The notes beneath the pieces are model-generated. The model saw only the letters and a list, made by a program, of their open reading frames with translations, made no database searches and had not been told where the DNA came from. A stretch of DNA of 64,000 nt, taken from positions 22,099,713-22,163,712 of the forward strand of contig NC_092574.1 of assembly GCF_037975245.1 (NCBI RefSeq), read 5' to 3'. This document shows positions 12,301 to 20,690 of the stretch, piece after piece (within the stretch, counting starts at the first letter, position 1; every line of letters starts with the position of its first letter). A program made the translations under genes and the position numbers. The DNA is from Apostichopus japonicus. Taxonomy: Eukaryota > Echinodermata > Holothuroidea > Aspidochirotida > Stichopodidae.

Positions 12301-15300
12301 CCTCTCATACACAGCTCGCCTCCTACGTGCCAGTAACACATCCTTCAAGTGGAAGACCTTGGCACAGTGGATAAACCTGACTGAGAGATGGCCATATCGT
12401 ACGTCATGGTTGATTGTCTTTTGCCAAGATAACCAGGAAGATGTGGAAGAAGAACTTCCACTCAGGAGTGTCTTTGAGAGGTAAAATACAAACAAAAGGA
12501 GGAGAATATCATAAAATAAAACAAATATAGAAAAAACACAGAGAGAATCAGTCAGAAACAGAGTACACCAAGTACAATTTGAAGTGAAATTGTCAAATCT
12601 GGTTTGTTGGTCTGAATAGGACTTCTTACGTATACTTGACGGTATATTGAAAGCAAGGAACAAATTATTTGGGGTTCAGGAGAAGAAGAATTTTTTTTGA
12701 CATTGTCCCAAACCCATTGAAAATTATAATAGGTATTAGTTGATGGATGTATTTTGTTTTTTCCCCAATTAGATGATTGAAAAATTGTTCAAATGCTATG
12801 TTACAAGTTTGGTCAAGTCAAAAGTTTTTAGATGCATATTTGTAGGCTTTTCAGGGATTTACTTTTTTTTTAAATAATATTTTGTTGTTGTTGATTGACA
12901 TTCAATAAATAATACTGATTTCATTTATTTGAGATTTGGTTGTTGGCATCTGTGTTATTTTGAGTTGCCTTTATTGATAAAGTTGTTGTTGAGACTTGGT
13001 TGTACTGTATCTGTTCTTGTTGTTTGTCTTGTTGTTGTATATAGTTTTGTATTTATAGTTTTTGATGTCATTTTTTTTCTATCAGTGTTGAGGTTGTTTA
13101 CACATTTGGTGTTGTGTTATTATCATTGATACTGTAATTGTTGTTAACAGGTTTACTTATATTGGCTAATGTTGTCATTATTCATATTGTTACTTTGCTA
13201 TCCATCTTGCTCTTCCCGTCTCTTATATCCTATCATATTTCTCCTTGGCTAACATTGCAGAGTGGGAGACTTCATCCCTTGCAGCCGTGAAGATGAACCA
13301 TTGTTAGAGATGGACCAGGATTTGAGGGGCTTTGTTGTATTTCTGACAAAGCACAGCTCAGATCTCTGTGTTTCCGATATGAGGTGTTTTCTTCCATGTA
13401 CTTGTAATTTGGATCCACACTTGAGAAAACAAATCAGAGGTAAGTGTCATTAGTATAGCCCTCCCCCTCACCCTCCCCCTCCCCACCAATTTTATCTAGT
13501 TTTAACCAAGTTTGGATACAGAAGGGCATACTTGAAGTCTCATCTGATGAGTTAAATTATGATCCCATCACAAAAATTTGGCTATTGATAACCTATTAAG
13601 CCTATAAAGGTCATTGCCTGCTACTCCCTCTCTTCTCATGATCATCGTATACCTCGGACCCCCGCCCCCACCCCCTGAGCATTTACCTGCTGTCACATGA
13701 GTGTACACATTAACTCCTTGCAGTGCTGTAGTTCTGGTGCATTATCACAAATTTAATGAAGTACCCTTTCCATCTATGTAGTAAAGGAACAGGTTCACAC
13801 TTGTTGAGAATTTCTTTAAAATTAACCGAGTTTTCTTAACTTTGATCAAATACCACACCCTCATTAGAAGATCATTTTGTGAATGCTTTGTACACAGATA
13901 CTTTGGAGAGCAGGGAAGGCACCAGTCCTCTTAATCAAGCTAACCTGAGCCGTCCACAGAGCTTTGGACCTAACTTCCAGTCCAACGTCAGGGCTTCCAT
14001 GTATTCCACAATTAGTGATACACCCTCTAGACTGAACTACCAGATGTCCGCTGCTAACCCATTCACTAAAAATGCAGCTCAGGCAGTGAGTAATTGTATC
14101 CTATCATTTGACCTGAAAGTCAAGATACGCTATGACCTTGTCTTCTCTATACTTTTCTTCAACTCCCAATCTTTCTTCACTTCCTCTCATTTCAAACTTT
14201 CAAGAATAAACAATGAATAAATTGCTAGCGATGGTCTCAAGTGAGGCATAGTTGCTTCAGATCATTATCTCAGCTCCGCGTCAATGCATAATATTGAGGT
14301 AAGCCTGTGACAGTATTTCATATAGTATAATTTCTTTTTTTATTTCCTCTCTCAAACAGCTTGGCCAGCCAAGTCCAGCCAGCACGGAGTCTTCTCCCAA
14401 CGCTCTTTCTGTCAAGGACATTTGTGATCGGTTAATGAACTTAGAAGGTATCGATAAGCATGCCATTCCCCGGTACCAGGCTAGACTAGCCCAGCACCAC
14501 ATCAACGGACAGGTCTTGATTCAGTGTGACCTCGACGAGCTGAAGTCGGTCCTGGAGATGTCGTTCGGCGATTGGCAGCTGTTCCGGGCGATGGTCATGC
14601 ACCTGCGAGAACAAGCTGTGAGCAACAGCCACACCCCGCTCAACCGCAGTAACACCAGCCTGGACTCAAAGCCAGGGGAGTCGAAAGATACCGCTTCCCC
14701 GACCACCAAGGCAGCCGAGACGGAATCGCAGAGGGATTACCTGCACATGAGTTACGAGGAACTCCGTTCAAATTCACAGGTGTCCTCGCAGCGTTCATCC
14801 ATGCACAACTCACAGCTGTCTATAACCAAGAGCGATGGCGGCAATCCGATGCGAACAAGCATCGCAGAGAGCCCCCTGTCAGAGGAGGCAGAGACCACCC
14901 CTTTAATGTCTAAGGCAAACATGAATGGCAGTGTTCAGAAGCCTGCCATCATCACTAATGCAGTCATATCTGATCAAGGAGGAGGAGGCAAGGCTTCTAA
15001 CGAGAATGCGTCCAAGTCGTCTCCATCTTGCTCCTCGGAGTCCAGCACGGACGTCACCGCCCTCCGTAAAGCCAGCCATACGGACGAACCGGACGAGAAG
15101 TCTCTGTCCGTGGATGCCTCCGGCAAAGGCTCTCAAAGCGTAGATTTGTTAAAGAAGAAATTGTCGAGCCAGGAGAAAGAGGTACCGGAGGAGAGCATTC
15201 CTCTCTTGAGCTTATCAGAAGAGAAGTGGGAGAGCAAACCAGAGAGGAAGGACAGGAGGAAGGAGATAACCTCGGAGGCAAGCGTCCCGTTACTGGAGAG

Positions 15301-16000
15301 AAGTGCCAGTGCAGACGGTGCCATAGCTGGAGATAACACCACTACTGACGATCCAGCCTCCACCACTCCCAAGATTGAAGCCCCCTGGGGAAAGGCACTG
15401 GATCGGATGTTTGAGAACATTGATAACGAATTGGCCAGGAGGCACTCCCCATCGGATTCAGATAACATGTTAAGTCCAAGTAGAGCCCAGCAAGTGACGG
15501 GGAAGAAAGAACCAGAATCCCATGACCTGTCACTCATGGCCAGCTACTCCACCTTCATGCCCCCGGTCATGGAACGCGCCTCACAGTCCCGGGGAAGAAG
15601 TCAGCAGGATCGGGAATCGCAACTCAAGCACGCCAAGTCGGCGGGGTCGCTCGTAAGTCCCGGCAGAGTGCGGCCCCCGAAATTATCCGAAATAAAAGGC
15701 GAGTGTGGGCTTGGACTCAAAAACACCTCATCGCAGTCGTCTCTAAGGACTCTGAATCAAAGCTTTGATGAGTTCATTCTGACTCAGTTGGAGGAGCAGA
15801 GGCGGATGAGGATGCCGGTCCTGGTGTACGAAGACGAAGGTGCTCAGGAGTCTGCCACTCAGTCCTCATCCTCCCCAGCTACAGACTCCCCTGGCAGGCA
15901 GAGCGGAGCCACCCAGAGTACCTCATCGTTAGAACGTTACGTCAGGAGGAGAGACGAGAATGATAATCCAACTAGTATGAGCAATCATTCCATTGTTTGA
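175..16000 (+). CDS. KIDINS220: Kidins220/ARMS scaffold protein, 5'-partial, 12 exons in window
   Basis: Joined exons: 175-352, 1005-1166, 2320-2502, 3240-3399, 3563-3714, 5056-5726, 7341-7445 (optional), 10939-11125, 12315-12480, 13261-13439, 13898-14085, 14360-16000. All use GT-AG junctions, phases are compatible, and the total is 1,323 codons plus stop. Residue numbers count from the window's first codon. Visible in order: the end of an ankyrin repeat (1-58), a Walker A-type loop AKWGSGKS (99-106), two membrane segments (about 130-174), two more (about 290-345), a Walker B-like strand VIFVDGLD, and a SAM-like domain (about 795-860). A long Ser-rich disordered tail ends in HSIV, a class I PDZ ligand. 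Ankyrin repeats plus a four-pass KAP NTPase plus a SAM-like domain is specific to Kidins220. In vertebrates it is a membrane scaffold for Trk, p75 and other receptors. The N-terminal ankyrin repeats lie upstream of the window. Confidence 0.96.
1005..1166 (+). CDS. KIDINS220: Kidins220 exon: KAP NTPase Walker A
   Basis: The acceptor tcatctttag and donor gtgagtag are phase 1 on both sides. It encodes [13 protein letters not shown], then [19 protein letters not shown], then [14 protein letters not shown]. This is the P-loop of the KAP family, with Ala in place of the first Gly of the classical motif. The human protein has AQWGSGKS at the same place. Confidence 0.96.
1243..1948. mobile_element. 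Nonautonomous DNA transposon, hAT-like, 706 bp
   Basis: A 13-bp perfect terminal inverted repeat starts CAGGGATGTAAGT and ends ACTTACATCCCTG. A 6-bp direct repeat TGGTAT flanks it at 1237-1242 and 1949-1954. CAGGG-type ends are typical of hAT elements, although those usually make 8-bp duplications. There is no transposase ORF. Near the right end a 61-bp segment is tandemly duplicated (1748-1808 and 1821-1881). It sits in a Kidins220 intron. Confidence 0.8.
1748..1881. repeat. Two-copy tandem duplication inside the hAT-like element
   Basis: The sequence from gagctagcctaacataacg to gatgtgttag occurs twice, 73 bp apart, with a few substitutions. This is an internal duplication of the transposon. 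Confidence 0.85.
2117..2142 (+). repeat. (GGGT)n microsatellite, G-quadruplex type
   Basis: Six consecutive GGGT units run from 2117. Four or more G3 tracts with 1-nt loops meet the usual G-quadruplex rule on the plus (coding) strand of a Kidins220 intron. Confidence 0.9.
2320..2502 (+). CDS. KIDINS220: Kidins220 exon: first KAP transmembrane hairpin
   Basis: The acceptor is tctttgcag and the donor gtgagtat; the exon enters and leaves in phase 1. The product starts NEMCQFTQQ and then has two hydrophobic stretches ([19 protein letters not shown] and [15 protein letters not shown]) separated by a short TTRKPLPA loop. KAP NTPases carry transmembrane helices inserted in the NTPase fold, and this is the first pair. 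Confidence 0.92.
3240..3399 (+). CDS. KIDINS220: Kidins220 exon: KAP segment after the first membrane pair
   Basis: The acceptor is cacccgccccag and the donor follows CCAATCAG. The exon enters in phase 1 and leaves in phase 2. It encodes [20 protein letters not shown], then [17 protein letters not shown]. This aligns with the human [20 protein letters not shown] segment, including the TKALPVRF-like block. Confidence 0.94.
3563..3714 (+). CDS. KIDINS220: Kidins220 exon: KAP segment before the second membrane pair
   Basis: The acceptor ttctttcattgtag completes an Arg codon split from the previous exon, and the donor is gtaaca. It encodes [20 protein letters not shown], ending [20 protein letters not shown]. 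It corresponds to the human block SVGGETSLAEM...FGFLATRLFRVFKTE. The palindromic minisatellite starts 45 bp after this donor. Confidence 0.94.
3760..4037. repeat. 27-bp palindromic minisatellite, 10 copies, in a Kidins220 intron
   Basis: Units start at 3760 and repeat every 27 bp to 4029, followed by a partial unit. Most units contain the 16-bp core TGAGTGATATCACTCA, a perfect palindrome in at least five copies and one mismatch away in the others (gagaga, gaatga, actcc variants). Because the core is self-complementary, both strands stay open in one frame (DITQVVML on plus, SDITQHHYL on minus). Those ORFs are artefacts of the repeat. Confidence 0.95.
4467..4962 (+). repeat. G-rich degenerate minisatellite in a Kidins220 intron
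   Basis: About 500 bp of irregular 20-25 bp units built from aggatgggat, agggatgggg and ggttggggg. Nearly all G and C is G on the plus strand. Many G2-G5 runs are present. Confidence 0.9.
5056..5726 (+). CDS. KIDINS220: Kidins220 exon: second membrane pair and Walker B region
   Basis: The acceptor is tttctccatcag and the donor gtatgg (phase 0). It encodes a Cys-rich start [10 protein letters not shown], two hydrophobic helices ([17 protein letters not shown] and [17 protein letters not shown]), a helical region, then [20 protein letters not shown] with the Walker B Asp. [18 protein letters not shown] and [17 protein letters not shown] follow. These match the human VVIIDGLDACEQ, DPHIIIKAI and GHDYMRNIVHLP blocks. 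GC content is clearly higher than in the flanking introns. Confidence 0.97.
7341..7445 (+). CDS. KIDINS220: Probable Kidins220 cassette exon (35 codons)
   Basis: This is a 105-bp open segment in a 5.2-kb intron. It has a good acceptor (pyrimidine tract then accagcag) and a donor AGAAGG|gtaacg. It is phase 0 on both sides, so inclusion or skipping keeps the frame. The product is Pro- and Ile-rich ([19 protein letters not shown]). It falls where Kidins220 has a poorly conserved linker after the KAP core. No human counterpart is recognised. It could be a chance ORF between cryptic sites. Confidence 0.55.
10613..10855. repeat. Degenerate tandem repeat of about 33-36 bp upstream of a Kidins220 acceptor
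   Basis: Roughly seven units of the form atgatctgatgtatttgtaa then cattacgagaatac. Several contain GTAATATTAC, a 10-bp palindrome. The array ends about 85 bp before the exon at 10939. Confidence 0.85.
10939..11125 (+). CDS. KIDINS220: Kidins220 exon: post-KAP conserved block
   Basis: The acceptor is cttcatag and the donor gtgtgt; the exon enters in phase 0 and leaves in phase 1. It encodes [20 protein letters not shown] then [17 protein letters not shown]. The human equivalent is [30 protein letters not shown], so the assignment is firm. Confidence 0.96.
11301..11625. repeat. Three-copy tandem repeat of about 110 bp in a Kidins220 intron
   Basis: Copies begin aaatagcttaaccgtgtcc near 11,300, 11,419 and 11,528. 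They run through ataaagctacctacagacg and aacatgtagttgtgtgaaac, each ending near a cactgt. The third copy is truncated. Confidence 0.85.
12315..12480 (+). CDS. KIDINS220: Kidins220 exon: WPYRTSWLI block
   Basis: The acceptor is catacacag and the donor gtaaaa; the exon enters in phase 1 and leaves in phase 2. It encodes [20 protein letters not shown] then [16 protein letters not shown]. This nearly matches human [16 protein letters not shown]. Confidence 0.97.
13261..13439 (+). CDS. KIDINS220: Kidins220 exon: [17 protein letters not shown] block
   Basis: The acceptor aacattgcag completes an Arg codon, and the donor is gtaagt (phase 1). It encodes [19 protein letters not shown] and then [19 protein letters not shown]. 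The human counterpart is VEPLLEIDGDIRNFEVFL ... KVFLPCTVNLDPKLRE. Confidence 0.96.
13898..14085 (+). CDS. KIDINS220: Kidins220 exon: Ser/Asn/Pro-rich linker
   Basis: The acceptor is ttgtacacag and the donor gtgagt; the exon enters in phase 1 and leaves in phase 0. It encodes a low-complexity linker starting [20 protein letters not shown] and ending [10 protein letters not shown]. Similarity to vertebrate Kidins220 is weak here, where the human linker is Pro/Tyr-rich. Position and phase support the call. Confidence 0.85.
14360..16000 (+). CDS. KIDINS220: Kidins220 terminal exon: SAM-like domain, disordered tail, PDZ ligand
   Basis: The acceptor is cctctctcaaacag (phase 0) and the stop TGA is at 15998. 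The first about 80 residues form the SAM-like domain: [56 protein letters not shown]. Human [20 protein letters not shown] and FGDWHLFRSTVLEMR align. About 460 Ser/Thr/Glu/Lys-rich residues follow. They include repeated short acidic-flanked leucine motifs ([22 protein letters not shown]). The last residues NHSIV fit the PDZ class I consensus S/T-x-V. Confidence 0.96.
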   Translation, partial: LGQPSPASTESSPNALSVKDICDRLMNLEGIDKHAIPRYQARLAQHHINGQVLIQCDLDELKSVLEMSFGDWQLFRAMVMHLREQAVSNSHTPLNRSNTSLDSKPGESKDTASPTTKAAETESQRDYLHMSYEELRSNSQVSSQRSSMHNSQLSITKSDGGNPMRTSIAESPLSEEAETTPLMSKANMNGSVQKPAIITNAVISDQGGGGKASNENASKSSPSCSSESSTDVTALRKASHTDEPDEKSLSVDASGKGSQSVDLLKKKLSSQEKEVPEESIPLLSLSEEKWESKPERKDRRKEITSEASVPLLERSASADGAIAGDNTTTDDPASTTPKIEAPWGKALDRMFENIDNELARRHSPSDSDNMLSPSRAQQVTGKKEPESHDLSLMASYSTFMPPVMERASQSRGRSQQDRESQLKHAKSAGSLVSPGRVRPPKLSEIKGECGLGLKNTSSQSSLRTLNQSFDEFILTQLEEQRRMRMPVLVYEDEGAQESATQSSSSPATDSPGRQSGATQSTSSLERYVRRRDENDNPTSMSNHSIV

Positions 16001-16560
16001 GCTATTGTGAACTGGAGATGGATGAAACCTTTTTAGAATAGAGCTATGGCTAAATCAGTCTAGAGCTGTGTCTAGAGCTGTCTAGAGTTGTGTCTAGAGC
16101 TGCTCATGCATAATGAAAGAGTGCAGCTTGGATTGAGTCAAATTGATGACAGTGATTGAAGATCTGTTGAAGACATGAAGAAAGGAAGTTGGTTGGAATA
16201 TGAATTTGTCACTGTTCCTGTTGTAGAGTATCCATTGTGACAGCAAAGAAGATAAATGTATCTATAGTGTCTACTAAAATGACAGAAGACTTAGATTGGT
16301 TTGTATGGGTGCAGAGTGGTGGACTACATGGTAGCTGGTTATGGGTTAACTACAGAAACTAGCAACGAGCAGATGAATGTGAGGGATATGGAAATTAAGT
16401 AGAAATATTTATGTTAGAGCATATCAAGCATGAGACTTTCCAATAACCTGTAAATCTGAAATGACATTGTGGAGGTCATCTAAAGTCATTCTAAAGAAAG
16501 TATCAAACATTATTCCAATGATGGCCATTTGTAGTTGTCATCTAAGCGTAGGCTGATTAC

Positions 16561-17420
16561 AGTATCTAAAGGTAGGATGCTAGTCTGAGGATGAGAGCTA
16601 ATGGTAGTCTGAAGATGGCATCTAATTCTAGTATGAAGATGACATCTAATACTAGTCTGAAGATGGCATCTAATACTAGTCTGAAGATGGCATCTAATAC
16701 TAGTTTGAAGATGGCATCTAATGCTAGTCTGAAGATGGCATCTATTGTTAGTATGAAGATGGCATCTAATGTTAGTCTAGGATGAGAGCTAATGGTAGTC
16801 TAAAGATGGCATCTTACGCTAGTCTGAAGATGGCATCTAATGCTAGTCTGAAGATGGCATCTATTGTTAGTATGAAGATGGCATCTAATGCTAGTCTAGG
16901 ATGAGAGCTAATGGTAGTATGAAGATGGCATCTAATGCTAGTATGAAGATGTCATCTAATGCTAGTCTGAAGGTGGCATCTATTGTTAGTCTGAAGATGT
17001 CATGTAATGCTAGTCTGAGGATGGCATCTAATGCTAGTCTGAAGATGGCATCTAATGCTAGTATGAAGATGTCATCTAATGCTAGTCTGAAGATGTCATC
17101 TAATGCTAGTCTGAAGGTGGCATCTATTGTTAGTCTGAAGATGTCATGTAATGCTAGTCTGAGGATGGCATCTAATGCTAGTCTGAAGATGGCATCTAAT
17201 GCTAGTCTGAAGATGGCATCTAATGCTAGTCTGAAGATGGCATCTCATGCTAGTCTGAAGATGGCATCTATTGTTAGTATGAAGATGGCATCTATTGTTA
17301 GTCTGAGGATGGGAGCTAATGGTCATCTGAGGATGGAATAAATTGTAGTCCGAAGATGTCATGTAATATTGATCTGAAGTTGGTATGTGAAGCTCTACTG
17401 AAGATGGTATCTAAAGTTGG
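16561..17420. repeat. 24-bp minisatellite in the Kidins220 3' UTR, roughly 33 units
   Basis: The unit is agtctgaagatggcatctaa plus tgct, with variants (gtatgaag, attgtt, gatgtcat, cttacg). Because 24 is a multiple of 3, the frames MASNASLK are open over long stretches (for example 16,591-16,785 and 16,901-17,341). They lie downstream of the Kidins220 stop and have no splice connection. A higher-order duplication is visible: runs around 16,920-17,040 and 17,050-17,170 share the same order of variants. Confidence 0.93.
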
Positions 17421-17495
17421 TATCTAAAGTTGTTATTTTTCTTTGTGTGATCCTCTGGTTGAGGTTCAGGTGAATGGCATCTGACATTTGTTTGC

Positions 17496-17501
17496 AATAA
17501 A
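17496..17501 (+). terminator. Polyadenylation signal AATAAA (Kidins220)
   Basis: A canonical hexamer follows the 3' UTR minisatellite, with a T-rich stretch 20-60 bp downstream (tcttagtgattttg, tttctttatttgtttc). It is on the correct strand for Kidins220. Confidence 0.5.
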
Positions 17502-20500
17502 AATTTTAAGTCTTAGTGATTTTGCAAGATAATAAGGTTTCTTTATTTGTTTCGGTAAGTGTCTATTATTGGTCATAGTTGTCTAAGTTATTTCAAAATT
17601 TTGAAATTTCAGCATGTAGAGGTTTGAAAAGGTGTTGAAACACACAAGTTTCACTACCTTCACTCTGAATGATGATGCATGCTGCCGGTCCGTGGAAAAG
17701 GCCTATTTTAGTTATTTGACTAACCGTGTCTCAAGGGAAGTAATTATGACAGTAATCTTGGTATAGTGTGCTAAAGAAGGAGAAAAATTGAACACGTCCA
17801 TCAGTTTGAAATAAGTTATTATACATGTATGATTTTATCCAAGTGCTATAATAAAAGGAATTAAAAGGTCGGAAACGAAGTGGGCAATTAGTTTTTTAGG
17901 TTACCTGTGATTACTTTACAGTAGTAGTGTTACTGTATACCATACTTGTGTGTGCTGTAAATGAGGAATAATGTTTTTAGATGGCTTGTTCAATGAGCTG
18001 TTGAAGACACTGCCAAAGAAAGAAGGTACCGAAACGTACAAAGGTATTCTCCGAAGTTAATACTAATTCATTCCGAGGGTTATGATATCATTTATAACTC
18101 ACCATCTCAGAATGACAGACATCTTGATATTAGCCCTGTTACATCATCCTCTCATCCCTATTAACGCTCTCGCCGTACCAGCGATACTTCTGCCTCTCTT
18201 CATAATCCGTGTCATTCATCACGTACGAGACCAGACGCCACCTTGCTATGTGCTGTCATGCCATGTGGTAATGCATATGCGGTAAAGCGATGCCGGAATG
18301 CCCCATGGCAATGGGTTACCACTATGTTGTGAGGTAATGCGATGCTGGGTAGATTGGACCACTGATTAATCTCAGTGGGGGGGGAGGGGGTACTGTCAGA
18401 ATGTTAATTCTACATGAGCATGTCTAGTGTGGTGGAGATTATCTTAAGTGTGTCTAAAACAGTTTGTAATTTATCCTTCACTTTGTTTTGGAAATGCTTG
18501 TTCAGGGATTTAATATTTTCTTGTCCTTGCTTAAAGTTTTCTATGTACTTGGTTTATCTGTCAGTGTGTGGAGTAACTTAATTTTTAACTAGTACATATT
18601 TTCATTTTCTGCTCCAAGTTCAACAAGATTGCTTATTTAAAGATTCTGTTAAAGCCAAAAACAACTCTTTTTTGCATTATTATTACTCTTCTATATATAT
18701 ATAGTTTATTTGTTTTTTGTGTGCAATGTCAGCTTGTCACTGTTTGCATAATTGACATGGAAATATTTCAGACATACCTGAAAATTAAAACTGCAAATAT
18801 TTTTTATTATTTTCTATGTTCCATTTTACTTTTGTACTTCTATTATCAAATTATTACACCAGCATGAGGATGCCTGATGCATTTTACAACTCGTAAAAAA
18901 ACAAAATCACAATCGGTATTACTATTTTGGATGCTTTTTTTTTTTTAAGATCCATCTGTTGTTGTTGTTGTTTCTTGCCTTTAAAATTATCATTGGTATT
19001 TTCTTTCTTCAAAAAAAAACTGTCTAACATCCTGTTCAGTTTTTTTAGAAAGAAATCCAAAACATTTTAATTTATACCACCTTAATCAGAATCTTTATAA
19101 ATTTTGAATTTCCCATTTCGATTTGTGTCCGCTTTCATCAGCATATTTTAAAACAGCTTTGGTGTTTGTTCTCATGTCTTTTCGGTGTGCTACCTTGAAC
19201 CAATCATCTTACTGGTCTGAATCACATGACTTGACATGAAATTACCAGAAAGTCATATCAGCATTAAGAATTAAAAGGCATTCAATAATCTTTTTTTAAT
19301 TTTAATTTTTTTCCAAAATTGAAAGACAAAACTCAACAAGGTCATTTCATTTTGCACGTCACAACACATGCGTCCTTATATGATGATCTCCTCACTTCTT
19401 GTAGCGTAGTGGTTGGTAAGCCTATTAACCAAATTCCAAGCAAAAAGAGTTTGGCAACCTGATTATCGGTTCTTACTTTCCACTGACTCTCCTGTTAATG
19501 GTCATCAGTGTTGTCCCCTCCTCCCCCCTCTTTCTCTTTCAAAAAGAGTGGTCAGTCTTGTTGAAACATTAACATTTGTTGAACCAAACTGCAGAGCCAC
19601 TCACAAAACATTTTCCCTTAAGGAGACAATTTATTTGTCCAAATCAATACTGGTCACTGTCTGGAAATTAATTGGGAAGATTCAAAACTCCAGCATATCA
19701 CCTTTTTTTCCATTTGAGCAATTATTGAGAATGCTAAATCAGGTGGTTATAAATATGGACCATCCTTCAATTTTAAAGATGGTTGTATCATAGAGTTTTC
19801 ATTTTAATGACTGAGGTTTTACAGAGCATTAAATGATTAAACCTGAAATACAGAGGATGTCAAAGGGGTATTACATCTGTGCTTTCCTTCCTCTCAGAAG
19901 GCTGCTAAAACGAGGTACTTTATGGTTACTATTGTTTACAAGTAGGTTGTGCCTTTTCCACAGGCATTGACAGAAGGTTTAAAGTCATATAGAATAATAA
20001 ACAGAGCTGGATAATATAGAATGGTGATTTTAGTGACCAAAGTTGTAAAGAATTTGTAAAAAATCTATCATAAAGTTTTTATGCAATAAGATTGTACAGT
20101 CAAAGATAAAAAAATATACAAACAAACGAAAAAACAAAGGCATGAAAAGTTGAAACTATTTGGGTATATGATCGCATTTTAAGAGATATATATTACACCA
20201 AAAAAAATAACTGTCTATAATATGTATGTATTTGTGAAATTTGTGTCTAGATTTTCTGTAAAAAATATTGGGGCATTTAATGATTGTTGTAGAGATTGGT
20301 GGATGTGTGTGTGTGTGTGTGAAAATGTAAGGTGGTACGGGGGTGAAGGTTTCGGAAAAAGTTGCTTCTTAAAGTAAAGGATTAAATTTTAGTAAATGGA
20401 ACTATTACTGAGTGACTTGCATGAGATTAGAGAATTCTGCAATTGGCAACATGAAAAGAAAATTTTGGATTCGGCTAAAATTGTTGCCTTAAATTATGAA

Positions 20501-20555
20501 AAACTAAATACGAAATATGTTCTAGGAGGAATGACGCTTTGTTCTTAGTGTAAGG

Positions 20556-20690
20556 TGACTAGACGTCCCAGATTTCATGCATCATCACCCTGAATGGTCC
20601 CTGGACTACAATTGTCCTAGGAACTATTCCAGAATTAGTGAGAAAGGCTGAGGATAAATTTCAAATTCGAAAAAGCATGTTTATTTCTGG
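20556..20690. repeat. Dispersed repeat fragment sharing words with 44,546-44,650
   Basis: Both places read aaggtgac(t/c)a...cgtcccagatttcatg or agtcccagatttcatg, followed by an imperfect aattgtcc block. This looks like two decayed copies of one transposon family. Coordinates are approximate. Confidence 0.4.

Larger units (their letters stand above)
16001..17520 (+). other. KIDINS220: Kidins220 3' UTR
   Basis: This sequence runs from the TGA at 15998 to an AATAAA at 17496-17501. It has no credible coding potential except the open frame produced by the minisatellite at about 16,561-17,420. The 3' end is inferred from the first strong polyA signal and could lie further downstream. Confidence 0.6.

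Noticed and set aside
14903-15537. Minus-strand ORFs over the Kidins220 last exon
   Set aside because: They are shadows of the higher-GC coding exon; the plus frame has clear homology.
16591-17341. ORFs with MASNASLK repeats
   Set aside because: They result from the 24-bp minisatellite in the Kidins220 3' UTR. There is no splice link and no start context supporting a protein.
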